64,000 nucleotides of DNA from Verrucomicrobiaceae bacterium (GTDB lineage: Bacteria; Verrucomicrobiota; Verrucomicrobiia; Verrucomicrobiales; Akkermansiaceae). Positions 45,553 through 54,738 of the stretch are shown here, piece by piece. Under the pieces are notes generated by a model. It did not search any database. It had not been told where the DNA came from and saw only the letters and a list, made by a program, of their open reading frames with translations. Position numbers and translations under genes: made by a program. The stretch covers positions 1-64,000 of the forward strand of contig JAIXQS010000038.1 in the NCBI GenBank assembly GCA_027485615.1. The letters run 5' to 3'. Positions within the stretch are counted from its first letter, which is position 1; each line of letters opens with the position of its first letter.

Positions 45553-48500
45553 TCATTTCAGGGAGGACAGGAAAGCGACGAGATCGCGGATCTCCGCTTT
45601 TGAGAGGATCAGCCCCATCGGCGGCATGGTGGACATGGCGGGGGGGATGGACTTGATGTCGGATTTCAGGCAGACGGTTTCCTTGTTCGTGGTGATGTCC
45701 CTGACCACAACCTCGGTATCCGTATCCTTCATCAGCATACCGGCGACGATGCTGCCGTCGTTCATCGTGACGGCGATCGGAGAGTAGCCGGGAGTGAGTT
45801 TCGCGCTGGGGTTGACGATGGATTCGAGGATATACGCCGCGTCCTGGCGCGTGCCCATGCCGTCGAGCTTGGGGCCGGCCTCGCCGCCCGCGCGCTCGCC
45901 GATCTTGTGGCACTGGATGCAGTTCGCCGCGCCGCTGTTGTAAAAAATCTTGCGGCCGTTGTCCGCATTGCCGCCTTCACGGGCGACGTGGAAGGCGGCG
46001 AGGGGATCGTTTTTGTCGAGGGTCGCTTCGTATTCCGCGAGCGCGGATTTGAACTCGGGTTCAGGCCGTTTCCCGGCGGCATTGAGGATATCGAGTCGCA
46101 CGGCGGCGGCCTGGGCGGAGAGATTTTTTGTCAGATCCAAAAGGGTGGCAGATGACTTGGGATGCTTGAGAGCTGCGAGCAGGGCGATGGCGCGCTGCTG
46201 GTCATCCGGCTTGCCGGTGGAAAGGATTTCGGTGATGACCGCGAAAGCGAGATCCGGCGACAACCTGCCCAGGGATTCCAACGCCGCGCCGCGTACGCGC
46301 GGGTCGGCATCCGCCGTGAGTTCCTCCAGCAATTCGGGAAAATCTCCGGTCACTTCGCTTTCCAAGCGCTTGAGCGCGGCGAGGCGCAGGTCGGTTGGAT
46401 TCTTCGCTCCGGTCAGCTGCTTGACCAGTGCCTCCCTTGGGATTTTCACATCAAATTTCCCCGCAAGCCCCATCGCCTCCACGAGCAGATTTCCCGTGGC
46501 GGAGTTCAGCAACATCTCCAGCGCAACGCGGATCTCGGAGATCATTTTTCCGATGCTCCTCTCTTCCGTGATCGGACGATACATCCCCGTGGTGGGATCG
46601 GTGGGCGGGTGCTTGTCGAAGCGACCGACGAGCCAGAGCGCCTCCGTGCGCGCGTCGTCGGAAAAGGATGCATCGGCGGCCACCGCAATCAGGCGGCGGA
46701 CGTTTTCGTCACCTCCCGCGCGGATCATCGCGTTGAGGATGCGGAGATCGACGGCCCATGTCGATTTTCCTAACAGGTGGGTGGCGGCGGCGAGGTCTCC
46801 ACGCGCTCCCTCGATCATGTCATCGTTGATCGCCTGCACGGCCTCAACCGCGATGGCGAGATCGGAGTCCTTCAGGAAAGTGCCGATGCGCGCGTCCTTG
46901 AAGCGGCGGAGCGCGAGCACCACCGCGCGGCGTACGGCGGGGGATTTGTGGCCGGCGAAAGCGAAGACGGCATCGGCGTCACCGATCAGGATCATACCCT
47001 GGATCGCGCCATGCCGGACGTATTCGTCCTTGTCGTCGTTCTCCTCGACGAGAGCCATCAGAGTGGGCACCTGCCCTTTGCCACCGAGCTTGCCTGTGGC
47101 GATGGCGGCAAGCATTCGCGTCCGCAGGTCGGAATCGGTGAGGAGCGCTGTGGCGGCATGCAGCCCCGACTTGTGGCCCGCGTCGCCGAGGGCTTGCACC
47201 GCCTGGCCGCGGACTTTCGCTTCGCTGTCGGAAAGCAGCAGGACAAGCTGCTTCGAGGACTCGCCGTCCTTTTTCAAGCGGGCGAGATTCCCCAGCCCCC
47301 AGACGCCGTGCAGACGGGTGGTGACCGGCTCCGCAGATCTTGTCGCCGCGATCAGGATCTCGCGGTTCGCGGTGTTTTCCGCGAGCGCGATCTGCGCCCG
47401 GAGCCGCACCCGCATGTCGGGATGGCGGAGAAGTTTCGCGAGTTCCTGGGGCTTCATCTGATTGATGCCCTTTGCAAAGAGCGTGCGCACCTCTCGGGTC
47501 TCCGGCTTCGCCGTTTCCTTGGGATCCTCGAAGGTGAAGATGTTGCCTTTTTCAAAGGTGGTCCAGCTTCCGACGTATTCCGAGACGTAAGCCTTGCTGT
47601 CGTAGCCGAACTCGACGTCCGTGCAGAGCATACCGGAAACGAAATTCTCCTTCCGCTCGACCTTGAAGCCCGCGCCGTTCGGCTCCATGCGGAAACCGAT
47701 CACCGCGCTGTTCGCACCGACAAAATCGCAGACGAAAAAGTGGTTGTCCCATTTCTCCGAGAGGCCGGTGCCGGGGTTGTAGGCGAGGCCGGAGGGGCCT
47801 TTGCTGACCCAGCCTGCAGGGGCGAGGATAGCGCGCGGGCGCAGCGGGCTGTCCATGTCCCAGTGGCGTTCCCGCATCCAGTTCGTGTCGTGGCGGCGGG
47901 TGCCGTAGATGAGGTTGGTGAATTTCTGGAACGCCTGGTGGCCGCGTTGCCAGCCGGAGTAGGCACCTTCCACCACAGCGACGACGCGCGCCATATCCTG
48001 CATGTCCGCTTCGTTATCCACGGAAAACAGGTTGCCGTAGCGGTCGAAGGCAATCTCCTTGGGATTCCGCAAACCGGTGTGCACCACCTCAAGGTTGCTG
48101 CCGTCGCGCTCCATGCGGAACACCGCGCCCTCGTATTGGCTGTAGAGATGGCGACCTTCCTTCGTCTTCAGGTTGTAGCCGCGGTCGCCGATGGTGAACC
48201 AGATCCGGTTGTCGGGCCCGAGCACGAAGCCGTTGAGGTCGTGCCCGCTGAGGCTCACGGAAATGCCGTAGCCTTCCTGGAGCGACTCGCGTTTCTCCGC
48301 AACGAGATCGCCGTCCTTATCCTCCAGCATCCATACGTGGGGGATGCATGCGAAGTAGATTTTCCCCTCCAGCGCCATCACACCGGCGGCGGTGCCATCG
48401 AGAGGATCGTTGAAGCCGTCGGCGAAAATGGTGGCGTGGTCGCACTTCCCGTCCCCGTCGCGATCCTCGATCACGCGGATCTTTTCCGAATGCTCGGTGT

Positions 48501-48885
48501 AATAGGACATCGGCTTCTTGTCCGAGAATTTCTCATACATCTCCAGCCGCCCGGCGGTGGAGGTGAGCTGGTAATCGTCCGCCACCCAGGGATTTCTGCG
48601 GTTGTCCTCGATCCCGCGGCCGAAGCGGTGTGTCTCCGCGATGTAGAGGCGGTTCTGTTCGTCGAAGGTGATCGCGGTCGGTGTCTGCACGTCCGGCTCC
48701 CGCGCGAAAAGTTTCGTCACCATTCCCTCGGGAGCCTTGATCGTGGCGAGGATGGCTTTTTCCTCCTCCAGCGATGGGATGGGAACCGGGTTCGCCGTGC
48801 CCTCGGTTTTCTCATCGGTTATCGCGGAGGCAACGAGCGTGGAGGCAAGCAGTGCGGCGAGTACTAACGGTGGGTTCTTTTTCAT
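45553..48885 (-). CDS. PVC-type propeller-HEAT-cytochrome c protein
   Basis: This is a 1110-residue exported protein. After a signal peptide (MKKNPPLVLAALLASTLVAS) comes a dehydrogenase-like beta-propeller (about 45-480; DEQNRLYIAETHRFGRGIED, HDLNGFVLGPDNRIWFTIGD), a long HEAT-repeat region (about 500-960) and a C-terminal haem domain (CIQCHKIGERAGGEAGPKLD, followed by SIVAGMLMKDTDTEVVVRD). The product is presumed to be a periplasmic sugar-related dehydrogenase using haem c; the substrate is unknown. It overlaps the upstream TIGR02206 gene by 4 nt. Unlike the 3416-7633 protein it lacks DUF1080 and LamG domains. Confidence 0.88.
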   Translation of the reverse strand: MKKNPPLVLAALLASTLVASAITDEKTEGTANPVPIPSLEEEKAILATIKAPEGMVTKLFAREPDVQTPTAITFDEQNRLYIAETHRFGRGIEDNRRNPWVADDYQLTSTAGRLEMYEKFSDKKPMSYYTEHSEKIRVIEDRDGDGKCDHATIFADGFNDPLDGTAAGVMALEGKIYFACIPHVWMLEDKDGDLVAEKRESLQEGYGISVSLSGHDLNGFVLGPDNRIWFTIGDRGYNLKTKEGRHLYSQYEGAVFRMERDGSNLEVVHTGLRNPKEIAFDRYGNLFSVDNEADMQDMARVVAVVEGAYSGWQRGHQAFQKFTNLIYGTRRHDTNWMRERHWDMDSPLRPRAILAPAGWVSKGPSGLAYNPGTGLSEKWDNHFFVCDFVGANSAVIGFRMEPNGAGFKVERKENFVSGMLCTDVEFGYDSKAYVSEYVGSWTTFEKGNIFTFEDPKETAKPETREVRTLFAKGINQMKPQELAKLLRHPDMRVRLRAQIALAENTANREILIAATRSAEPVTTRLHGVWGLGNLARLKKDGESSKQLVLLLSDSEAKVRGQAVQALGDAGHKSGLHAATALLTDSDLRTRMLAAIATGKLGGKGQVPTLMALVEENDDKDEYVRHGAIQGMILIGDADAVFAFAGHKSPAVRRAVVLALRRFKDARIGTFLKDSDLAIAVEAVQAINDDMIEGARGDLAAATHLLGKSTWAVDLRILNAMIRAGGDENVRRLIAVAADASFSDDARTEALWLVGRFDKHPPTDPTTGMYRPITEERSIGKMISEIRVALEMLLNSATGNLLVEAMGLAGKFDVKIPREALVKQLTGAKNPTDLRLAALKRLESEVTGDFPELLEELTADADPRVRGAALESLGRLSPDLAFAVITEILSTGKPDDQQRAIALLAALKHPKSSATLLDLTKNLSAQAAAVRLDILNAAGKRPEPEFKSALAEYEATLDKNDPLAAFHVAREGGNADNGRKIFYNSGAANCIQCHKIGERAGGEAGPKLDGMGTRQDAAYILESIVNPSAKLTPGYSPIAVTMNDGSIVAGMLMKDTDTEVVVRDITTNKETVCLKSDIKSIPPAMSTMPPMGLILSKAEIRDLVAFLSSLK

Positions 48886-49568
48886 GGTGAGCGGCGTTGG
48901 AAAGGAAGCGCGAGCAGAAGGTAAAGCGTAAGCGCGATCCCCTGCATCGCGAACAGGTAAAGCGGCCAAGGCCCGAGGTGGTCGATCAGCGACGGGTTGT
49001 CCGGCGGGCGCGAGGCGAAGGCGAAATTCGTCCCCAGCACCATGTTGATCAGCAGCGCCGTCCCCTGATAGGCCACGGAAATCCCGAACACTTTCAGCGG
49101 GGACTTCCACCACGGCATCTCCGGCCGCCAGCCGAGGACGAGCGGGATGTGCAGCGAAGCCGCCACGATCGCGAAGTGCTGCACGAAGAAATGCACGAAC
49201 GGCAGGTGCGGCGGGCCGACCGTGATCGCCGGGGTCAGCAGCGCCTGCGTCGTCGCCGCGATGCCACAGAAATAGGTCAGCGTCAGCAGCATCGGCCGCC
49301 GCGTGTAGAGCGCGAATCCCGCCACGATGGCCGCGAGATCGCAGAGGTGGAACGGCAGCACATTGTCCATCGAGTAGGGATGATCCCGCCACGCGAAGAG
49401 GGCGAAGGGGTAGGCCGTCAGGTTCAGGAAAGCCAGCAGCGCCGTCACCGCCCGCGCGTTTCCCGCCGATCTCCTCGCGAAAACGAGCAGCCCCGCGATC
49501 ACCGCGAAGCCGATGGCGAGGGTCACATAATGCTCGCCGGAAAAGGGATGGAAGGAGTTTGCAGGCAT
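48882..49568 (-). CDS. TIGR02206/YwaF-family integral membrane protein
   Basis: This is a 228-residue polytopic membrane protein with about six hydrophobic segments. The hallmark FSGEHYVTLAIGFAVIAG, the central LPFHLCDLAAIVAGFALYT (His, Cys, Asp) and VHFFVQHFAIVAASLHIPL fit the TIGR02206 (YwaF) family, whose function is unknown. Start ATG 49568 begins MPANSFHPFSGEHYV. The stop overlaps the start of the PVC cytochrome gene (ATGA), so the two are translationally coupled. Confidence 0.85.
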   Translation of the reverse strand: MPANSFHPFSGEHYVTLAIGFAVIAGLLVFARRSAGNARAVTALLAFLNLTAYPFALFAWRDHPYSMDNVLPFHLCDLAAIVAGFALYTRRPMLLTLTYFCGIAATTQALLTPAITVGPPHLPFVHFFVQHFAIVAASLHIPLVLGWRPEMPWWKSPLKVFGISVAYQGTALLINMVLGTNFAFASRPPDNPSLIDHLGPWPLYLFAMQGIALTLYLLLALPFQRRSP

Positions 49569-49893
49569 GTTTTCTCCCCGCAGCCTGCACCACCGCGGCG
49601 GATCAGGCAAGGGGCGGGGAGCGGAAATCACCCCTCATCAAACTCCCCCGCCTGCGATCCTCCGGAATGATCAACAAACCCTGATTGAGTGATATGCCGG
49701 AGCATTACCAACAGCTCCTTTCGCGAAAAAGGCAGTCAAGCGCCACAAACCGTCAAGCTTCCCTGACAAAATCCCCGCCATCCCTGACGCCGATTGACAC
49801 TCCCGCCCATTTTGGGGAGCCTTCCAAGCGAAACATCCTCGCCCCATATCGCCGGTCGGTGATACTAATTACATTGTTCTCCATAGAAATTCC
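49569..49893. other. Intergenic stretch without a recognisable gene
   Basis: No reading frame here resembles a protein. It separates the divergent TIGR02206 gene and the PIN/RHH pair, and probably holds the promoter of the former. Confidence 0.4.
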
Positions 49894-49925
49894 TTGCGAC
49901 ATTGACGGTATCGTGGATGATACCG
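49894..49925 (+). promoter_or_regulatory. Promoter and inverted-repeat operator of the PIN/RHH pair
   Basis: TTGCGA (49894-49899), 17 nt and ATGATA (49917-49922) lie 35 nt before GTG 49929. The inverted repeat CGGTATC-n6-GATACCG (49906-49925) covers the -10, the expected place for a ribbon-helix-helix antitoxin to repress. Confidence 0.5.
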
Positions 49926-49928
49926 CAC

Positions 49929-50342
49929 GTGTATGCAATTCTCGACACGTCAGTCCTTGTGGCGGGACTCCGATCCAATCGGGGAGCCAGCTTTCAGATC
50001 CTCAGGGCGATCCGTGCCGGGGATATCCGTATTGCCGTGTCTGTCGCCCTCGTTCTTGAATATGAGTCTGTCGTTCTGCGGCCTGGCCTCCTTTCTCATT
50101 TCACGGCTGATGAGCTCCGCAGGATTGTGGACGGCCTTTGCCAGTTGGCCGATCACCAGCAAGTGTTTTTCTCTTGGCGGCCATTCCTGCCCGACCCAGA
50201 CGATGATCTTGTTCTCGAGCTTGCGGTCGCAGCATCGGCCGCATTCGTCATCACACACAACATCGGCGACTTTCGAGGTTCAGAATCAATGGGCGTTCGC
50301 GCCATCACACCTGCCACAACCCTAGATATCATCAGACCATGA
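49929..50342 (+). CDS. PIN-domain protein, putative toxin component
   Basis: This is a 137-residue PIN protein of the PIN/COG1569 type (putative toxin-antitoxin toxin, TIGR00305-like). It shows AILDTSVLVAGLRSNRGASF (first Asp), ALVLEYESVVL (Glu), LPDPDDDLVLELAVAASAAF (Asp cluster) and VITHNIGDFRGSE (last Asp in NxGDF). GTG 49929 is preferred over ATG 49917 because the promoter and operator overlap the latter. The stop overlaps the RHH gene start by 4 nt; this toxin-first order is the reverse of the Phd/PIN pair. Confidence 0.88.
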   Translation: MYAILDTSVLVAGLRSNRGASFQILRAIRAGDIRIAVSVALVLEYESVVLRPGLLSHFTADELRRIVDGLCQLADHQQVFFSWRPFLPDPDDDLVLELAVAASAAFVITHNIGDFRGSESMGVRAITPATTLDIIRP

Positions 50343-50611
50343 CTACATTATCCATCCGTGTTCCCGATTCCCTCCATCGCGCGATCAAAGAACTCGCGAC
50401 GAAGGACGGTTACTCCATGAACCAATTCCTTATTACAGCGGCAGCTGAGAAGCTTTCGGCACTTGATACCGTTGATTACCTTCGACAACGAGCAGAGAGA
50501 GCCAATCTCAAGGATTTTGACAACCTACTGGCCCGCGTGCCTGATGCCGCCGCAGATCCGGGTGACGAGCTACCTCCAAAACACAGAAGGAGAACAAGCC
50601 GTCACTCCTAA
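50339..50611 (+). CDS. Ribbon-helix-helix antitoxin-like protein
   Basis: This is a 90-residue protein. The N-terminus MTTLSIRVPDSLHRAIKELA and YSMNQFLITAAAEKLSAL form a ribbon-helix-helix DNA-binding motif of the HicB/CopG/Arc type. The rest (LRQRAERANLKDFDNLLARV, then a charged tail) would contact the toxin. It is translationally coupled to the PIN gene upstream and probably binds the inverted repeat at 49906-49925. Confidence 0.85.
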   Translation: MTTLSIRVPDSLHRAIKELATKDGYSMNQFLITAAAEKLSALDTVDYLRQRAERANLKDFDNLLARVPDAAADPGDELPPKHRRRTSRHS

Positions 50612-50708
50612 CGCCTGACCCGCCCCCAGTTCCAGCCGCCATTACTATTGCATCCTCACCCGCGTGTTCCATCCTCGCCCCCGGTCAGGCGTAGGAGGAC
50701 TCTATCGT

Positions 50709-51932
50709 TCACGCTCTAATTTCTGCCGTGGCGGGATCCTGGGAAAAAACCTGCCGGGCGATGGATTGGATCTGGGAGTCGGTGACGGCCAGCAGGTTTT
50801 CGCGGGCTTCCTGCGGCGAGGGGATGTGGCCTAAGAAAAGGAGCCCCTCCCCGGCCCACGCGGCGTGGGCGGAGGTGGATTCGAAGCCGAGCTTGGATTG
50901 GGCGATGGCGAGGCGCTTGGCACGATCGAGTTCGCCGGGGCGGGGGCCGCGGGCGGCGAGGTCGGCGGTTTCACGGAGGATGGTTTCGAGGGATTCGGCG
51001 CGGGAATCGGGGTCAAGGCCGGCGGTGACCTGGAGGGCGCCGGTTTCGTGGAAGAGGCAGGTTTCCGATCCGATCTGGTAGCAGAGGCCGCGTTCCTCGC
51101 GCAGCTCGGTGAAGAGGCGGGAGGAGGAGGACTCGCCGAGGATGAGCGAGAGCAGGCGGAGGGCGTGGCGCTCCGGCGCATGGCGGCCGGGCGTGTGCCA
51201 TGCGATGGCGAGCTGGAGCTGATCGGTGGGGCGCTTGTCGGTGATCCTTTTGCCGGGAGCGGGTGTGTAGGCGAGGCGCGGCGGCGGCGGGGTGAAATGT
51301 TTCGGCAACAGCGGAACGAGGGCGGCGAGGATTTCCTCCGCATGCATGGGCCCGGCGGTGGCTATCACGAGATCGCTGCGGAAGTGGTGGAGCTTCGCGA
51401 AATCCCGGAGGGAGGTGCGGGTGATCTGCGCGATGGATTCCAGCGAGCCGGAGATGGGTTGGCCGAGGGGATGGCCGGGCCAAAGGGCGGCGGCGAGGAG
51501 GTCGTTGATGTGATCCGAGGGGTTTTCCCGGATCATGGTGATTTCCTCGCCGATCACATCGCGCTCTAGCTCGATCTCGTGCTCGGGGAAAACGGAGTGC
51601 CAGACCATGTCGGCGAGCGTTTCGATGAGCGCAGGCATGAGCTCCGCCTCGCCTTGCGCCTCATAGACGGTGTGATCCTCGGAGGTGCCGGCGTTCGCCT
51701 GGCCGCCGCCGGACTCGATGGCGAGGGTGAGCTCTTTTGCGGAGCGCGTTGCCGTGCCCTTGAAGGCCATGTGCTCGGAAAAGTGCGCGAGGCCGGAGGG
51801 GATGCCGCCCGTTTCATCGCGGGAACCGGCCGGGATGTAGATGGAAAGCGCGGCGCACTCGGAATCCGGCAAATGCGCATGGGCGAGCCGCGGGCCGCCG
51901 GGGAGGGCGTGGGTGGTGTAGGTGGCGGGCAT
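50709..51932 (-). CDS. M16-family zinc peptidase
   Basis: This is a 407-residue protein of the pitrilysin/mitochondrial-processing-peptidase family. The inverted zinc motif HxxEH reads HFSEH at residues 50-54 within GLAHFSEHMAFKGTATR, and a downstream acidic helix (AELMPALIETLADMVWHS) supplies the third ligand. The C-terminal inactive-like half (GLCYQIGSETCLFHETGALQ) is present, so the protein is a full two-domain subunit. There is no signal peptide. The start codon is preceded by the AT-rich repeat element also found before ilvN. Confidence 0.92.
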   Translation of the reverse strand: MPATYTTHALPGGPRLAHAHLPDSECAALSIYIPAGSRDETGGIPSGLAHFSEHMAFKGTATRSAKELTLAIESGGGQANAGTSEDHTVYEAQGEAELMPALIETLADMVWHSVFPEHEIELERDVIGEEITMIRENPSDHINDLLAAALWPGHPLGQPISGSLESIAQITRTSLRDFAKLHHFRSDLVIATAGPMHAEEILAALVPLLPKHFTPPPPRLAYTPAPGKRITDKRPTDQLQLAIAWHTPGRHAPERHALRLLSLILGESSSSRLFTELREERGLCYQIGSETCLFHETGALQVTAGLDPDSRAESLETILRETADLAARGPRPGELDRAKRLAIAQSKLGFESTSAHAAWAGEGLLFLGHIPSPQEARENLLAVTDSQIQSIARQVFSQDPATAEIRA

Positions 51933-51933
51933 T

Positions 51934-51965
51934 AAACTTTAAATCTTAAACTTTAAACTCCAAGG
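51934..51965 (-). repeat. AT-rich leader repeat, copy B (before M16 gene)
   Basis: This 32-nt element differs at only 2 of 32 positions from the one before ilvN and ends 1 nt before the M16 start codon on the coding strand. Confidence 0.7.
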
Positions 51966-52114
51966 AAGAGGAAGAGGGATAGGGGGTTTCGGGGGGGATG
52001 CCCAATTCATTTTTCGGAGCGGCTGCCGCGGCGAACCTGAAAAAAATTCCGAAAGGACATGAATAATCGTCCGGCGTGCAGGTCGAAGCTTGCGTAACCA
52101 AAAGTTGCACAACC

Positions 52115-52471
52115 ATGAAAAAACAAATCATCGCCATCGCCATCGGTGCGTTCGCCATTGTGGGAACCGCCACCATCGCCGACGCCCGCCCTTACGGTGG
52201 ACGCGGATACAGCGCACCCGCCAACACGATCTACGTGAGCGGCTACCAACACGGCCGCCCGGTTTACACGGAGAAAATTTTCGTCGGCTACGATTGCCAC
52301 GGCCACCCGAGGTTCACTTACCGGCAGGTTTACGCACAGGCCAGGCGGCACAGCCAGCCATGCCGTCCGGCCTACAGCACCTGTCAAAACAACGGCCACC
52401 ACGGCGGCGGCTATCCGCAAAACCACCATGCCCGCTCGGGCAGCTCGGTAAGCTTCACTTTCCGCCGCTGA
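52115..52471 (+). CDS. Small secreted His/Gly/Tyr-rich hypothetical protein
   Basis: This is 118 residues with a clear signal peptide (about 1-24, ending IADA). The mature part is rich in Tyr, His, Gly and Arg (RPYGGRGYSAPANTIYVSGY; NNGHHGGGYPQNHHARSG), with Cys residues at three places. The family is unknown; a cell-envelope or metal-binding role is a guess from composition. A terminator hairpin follows 30 nt after the stop, so it is a single-gene unit. Confidence 0.75.
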   Translation: MKKQIIAIAIGAFAIVGTATIADARPYGGRGYSAPANTIYVSGYQHGRPVYTEKIFVGYDCHGHPRFTYRQVYAQARRHSQPCRPAYSTCQNNGHHGGGYPQNHHARSGSSVSFTFRR

Positions 52472-52500
52472 TACGCTGATTGCGAAGGTGTCATGACATG

Positions 52501-52530
52501 CTCCCCGGGGTGAAAGCTCCGGGGAGTTTT
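52501..52530 (+). terminator. Rho-independent terminator
   Basis: CTCCCCGG (52501-52508) pairs with CCGGGGAG (52519-52526) around a 10-nt loop, followed by TTTT. It ends the gene at 52115-52471. Confidence 0.75.
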
Positions 52531-52536
52531 CCGTTT

Positions 52537-53352
52537 TCAGAGGGGGCGGGAGTAGGTGTCGCAGCGGTTGTGCCAGCCTTCACGCCAGCGGGCTTCGCCG
52601 CGCTCCGGCGGGGAGTTTGCGATGCGGCGGGAGAGGGCGCGTTTCGCGGACGCGGCGAACTCGGTGGCCGCGGCGGAACCCGCCGGGACGCTGTTCATGC
52701 CGCCGAGCACCTGGAGCAAGCCCCAGCCCTGGCCCTTGTATTTCTCCGTGGAACTGATGCCGTCGCCCTTGAAATTCACGTAGTCGATGAGGGCGTAGGT
52801 GCCCTGCGGCGAGGCGGAGACCTTGCGGTAGTTTTCCTGGATCTTGGCGCGTTCGGAAGCGGGCGCGGCGGCGAGCATTTTCGGCAGGGCGGCGCGGGAG
52901 CGGGCGATGATGAAATCCGTCTGCACGCCCACGGTGGAGGCGAGCCATTTCCGGAGACCGCCCATTTCCGCTGAGTTGAACTGGCGCTGGAACTCGGCGC
53001 GCGAATTCCACGGTGCGTCAGCCCGTTTGGCGATGGCGGGCGGGCTTGCTCCGTTCCTTTCCGCGAAGGCGATGAAATCGGGCCACGATTCCTTGAAGGG
53101 CCCGTTGAAGCCGGCGGGATACCAGATGAAATGGCCGATGCCGAGCGAAGGGAACTCCTCGCCGACATTCCATGCGGTGAGTCCCTCCACGGTGCCGCCG
53201 GATTCGTTCTGCCAGATTTTCCGTCCGATCGAGGCTTTCTGGGCGGCAGTGAGGTTGGTGGCGGGCGCGGTGATTCCTGCTTCGGGCGGGTTGCCGGGGG
53301 CGCAGGCGGTCAGCAGCGCGGCGAGAAGGATGGCGGGGCGGAAAGGTTTCAT
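52537..53352 (-). CDS. Lipoprotein with lysozyme-like region, hypothetical
   Basis: This is 271 residues with a lipoprotein signal (MKPFRPAILLAALLTACAPG; lipobox LTAC). The mature part has SIGRKIWQNESGGTVEGLTA and WNVGEEFPSLGIGHFIWYPA, which resemble the active-site segment of lysozyme-type glycan hydrolases, with Glu in the ESGG and EEFPSLGIGH motifs. Later GYVNFKGDGI-like and GQGWGLLQVLGGM segments recall peptidoglycan-degrading folds. A muralytic role in the envelope is plausible but not proved. It is divergent from the membrane gene at 53517. Confidence 0.6.
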   Translation of the reverse strand: MKPFRPAILLAALLTACAPGNPPEAGITAPATNLTAAQKASIGRKIWQNESGGTVEGLTAWNVGEEFPSLGIGHFIWYPAGFNGPFKESWPDFIAFAERNGASPPAIAKRADAPWNSRAEFQRQFNSAEMGGLRKWLASTVGVQTDFIIARSRAALPKMLAAAPASERAKIQENYRKVSASPQGTYALIDYVNFKGDGISSTEKYKGQGWGLLQVLGGMNSVPAGSAAATEFAASAKRALSRRIANSPPERGEARWREGWHNRCDTYSRPL

Positions 53353-53516
53353 GGTGCGGAGAGCGTATCGGATCGCGGTGGAACGCCAATCCGGAAAACG
53401 GCGAGCGGTACTTGTTTTCCTGCGATCTGCAACGGACACGCGGCAGGCGCTGAAAGCGATTCGGCTTCCATGATGCGGAATCCCCCTGTTTGCTGGCGCC
53501 GAAATTCTTCCCCAAA

Positions 53517-54293
53517 ATGACGACCGAAGATAAGAAACCCAGCCCGGCACAGGAGCATCCGCTCGCGAACATCCTGATCAATGTGCTCATTCCCGTGCTG
53601 GCACTCAGCTACCTCAGCAAGGATCCCGCGATGCAGGACGAGGCGAAGCTCTGGCACATCGGGCCGCTCAAGGCGCTCTTCGTGGCGCTGGTTTTCCCCA
53701 TCGGCTACGGCGTGTGGTTTTTCGTGAAGACGCGGAAGATGAATTTCTTCTCGAGCCTTGGATTCTTTTCCGTGCTGCTGACGGGCGGGCTGACGCTTTT
53801 CCTCTGGAACAAGGACGGCACGGTGAAGGAGCACGCGGCGGTGCTTTTCGGGCTCAAGGAGGCATCGATCCCCTTCGTGCTCGGCATCGCGATCATCGCG
53901 TCGCATTGGTCGAAGACCCCGCTGCTGCGGACTTTCCTCTACAACGACACGATCTTCGACATTCCGAAGATCGAGAAAAAGGTCGGCGAACTGGGGCGGG
54001 AAGCTGACTACCACAAGGTGCTGATGAACGCGACCTTGCTGTTTGCGGTGTCGTTTTTCCTCAGCACGCTGATGAACTTCGGCTTGGCTCTGTGGTTCCT
54101 CGGCGACCTGAATCACGCCGCCACGGATGCGCGCGAGATCTACAACGAAAAGGTCGCGAAAATCACCGGCTGGGGCTTCCTGGTGATCGGCGTGCCCATC
54201 ATGGCGTTCCTTTTCATCACCCTCAAGAAACTGCTCAGCGGCTTGAGGGGAATCACCGGATTCAGCGACGATGATCTGATGATGCCGCGCTGA
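53517..54293 (+). CDS. VC0807-like integral membrane protein
   Basis: This is a 258-residue membrane protein with five or six hydrophobic segments (ANILINVLIPVLALSYLSK; PLKALFVALVFPIGYGVWFF; FFSVLLTGGLTLFLW; ASIPFVLGIAIIASHW; LFAVSFFLSTLMNFGLALWF; GFLVIGVPIMAFLF). The pattern fits the VC0807 family, related to intracellular septation protein A; no function is established. It is convergent with phhB, with 1 nt between stops. Confidence 0.7.
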   Translation: MTTEDKKPSPAQEHPLANILINVLIPVLALSYLSKDPAMQDEAKLWHIGPLKALFVALVFPIGYGVWFFVKTRKMNFFSSLGFFSVLLTGGLTLFLWNKDGTVKEHAAVLFGLKEASIPFVLGIAIIASHWSKTPLLRTFLYNDTIFDIPKIEKKVGELGREADYHKVLMNATLLFAVSFFLSTLMNFGLALWFLGDLNHAATDAREIYNEKVAKITGWGFLVIGVPIMAFLFITLKKLLSGLRGITGFSDDDLMMPR

Positions 54294-54294
54294 C

Positions 54295-54579
54295 TCAATC
54301 GACGAGGTTGTCGATGCGCTGTGCGAGCTGGATGTCGAGTGCGGTGACGCCGCCGACATCGTGGGTCGTCAGCTTGAGCGTGACCTTGGTGTGCTTGATC
54401 ATGATGTCGGGGTGGTGCTGCGCCTCCTCGGAGATCTCGCCCACGTCGTTGACGAAATCGATCCCTTCCATGAATTCCTCGAACTCGATGGTGCGGGTGA
54501 TGTGTTTCTTCTCGTATTCCCACTCGGGGCATTTCTTGAGTGCGGAGGTGAGTTCTTCTTCTTCTAGCAATTCGGACAT
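54295..54579 (-). CDS. phhB: 4a-hydroxytetrahydrobiopterin dehydratase
   Basis: This is a 94-residue pterin-4a-carbinolamine dehydratase. The family segment HPDIMIKHTKVTLKLTTHDV with the preceding EISEEAQHH gives the catalytic His residues (H in AQHHPD and the HT/HD pair). It regenerates tetrahydrobiopterin after aromatic amino-acid hydroxylation or acts as a stimulator elsewhere. No hydroxylase is in the window. Start ATG 54579 gives the standard length; an extension to 54759 adds non-homologous residues. Confidence 0.92.
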   Translation of the reverse strand: MSELLEEEELTSALKKCPEWEYEKKHITRTIEFEEFMEGIDFVNDVGEISEEAQHHPDIMIKHTKVTLKLTTHDVGGVTALDIQLAQRIDNLVD

Positions 54580-54703
54580 GTGAGGGATGGTTCGTTGAAA
54601 CTTTCGGCGGAAGATTGGAGGCACGCTTTCAGGGTTGGCAAGCCCGTCTTTGATCTTTTGTGAAAAATCATTTCCGCCTTCACGACGTGGAGGAGGATGC
54701 GGT

Positions 54704-54732
54704 TTGCATAGCGCCGCACGCCGTGCAAGGCT
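54704..54732 (+). promoter_or_regulatory. Candidate promoter of lipoprotein gene at 54739
   Basis: TTGCAT (54704-54709), 17 nt and AAGGCT (54727-54732) lie 35 nt before the ATG; leaderless transcript predicted. Confidence 0.3.
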
Positions 54733-54738
54733 TCGGGC

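Noticed and set aside
46777-48867. Long plus-strand reading frame opposite the second PVC cytochrome
   Set aside because: Antisense shadow of a conserved propeller and HEAT gene.
49753-49938. 61-codon minus-strand frame before the PIN gene
   Set aside because: No family resemblance, and it overlaps the promoter and operator of the PIN/RHH pair.
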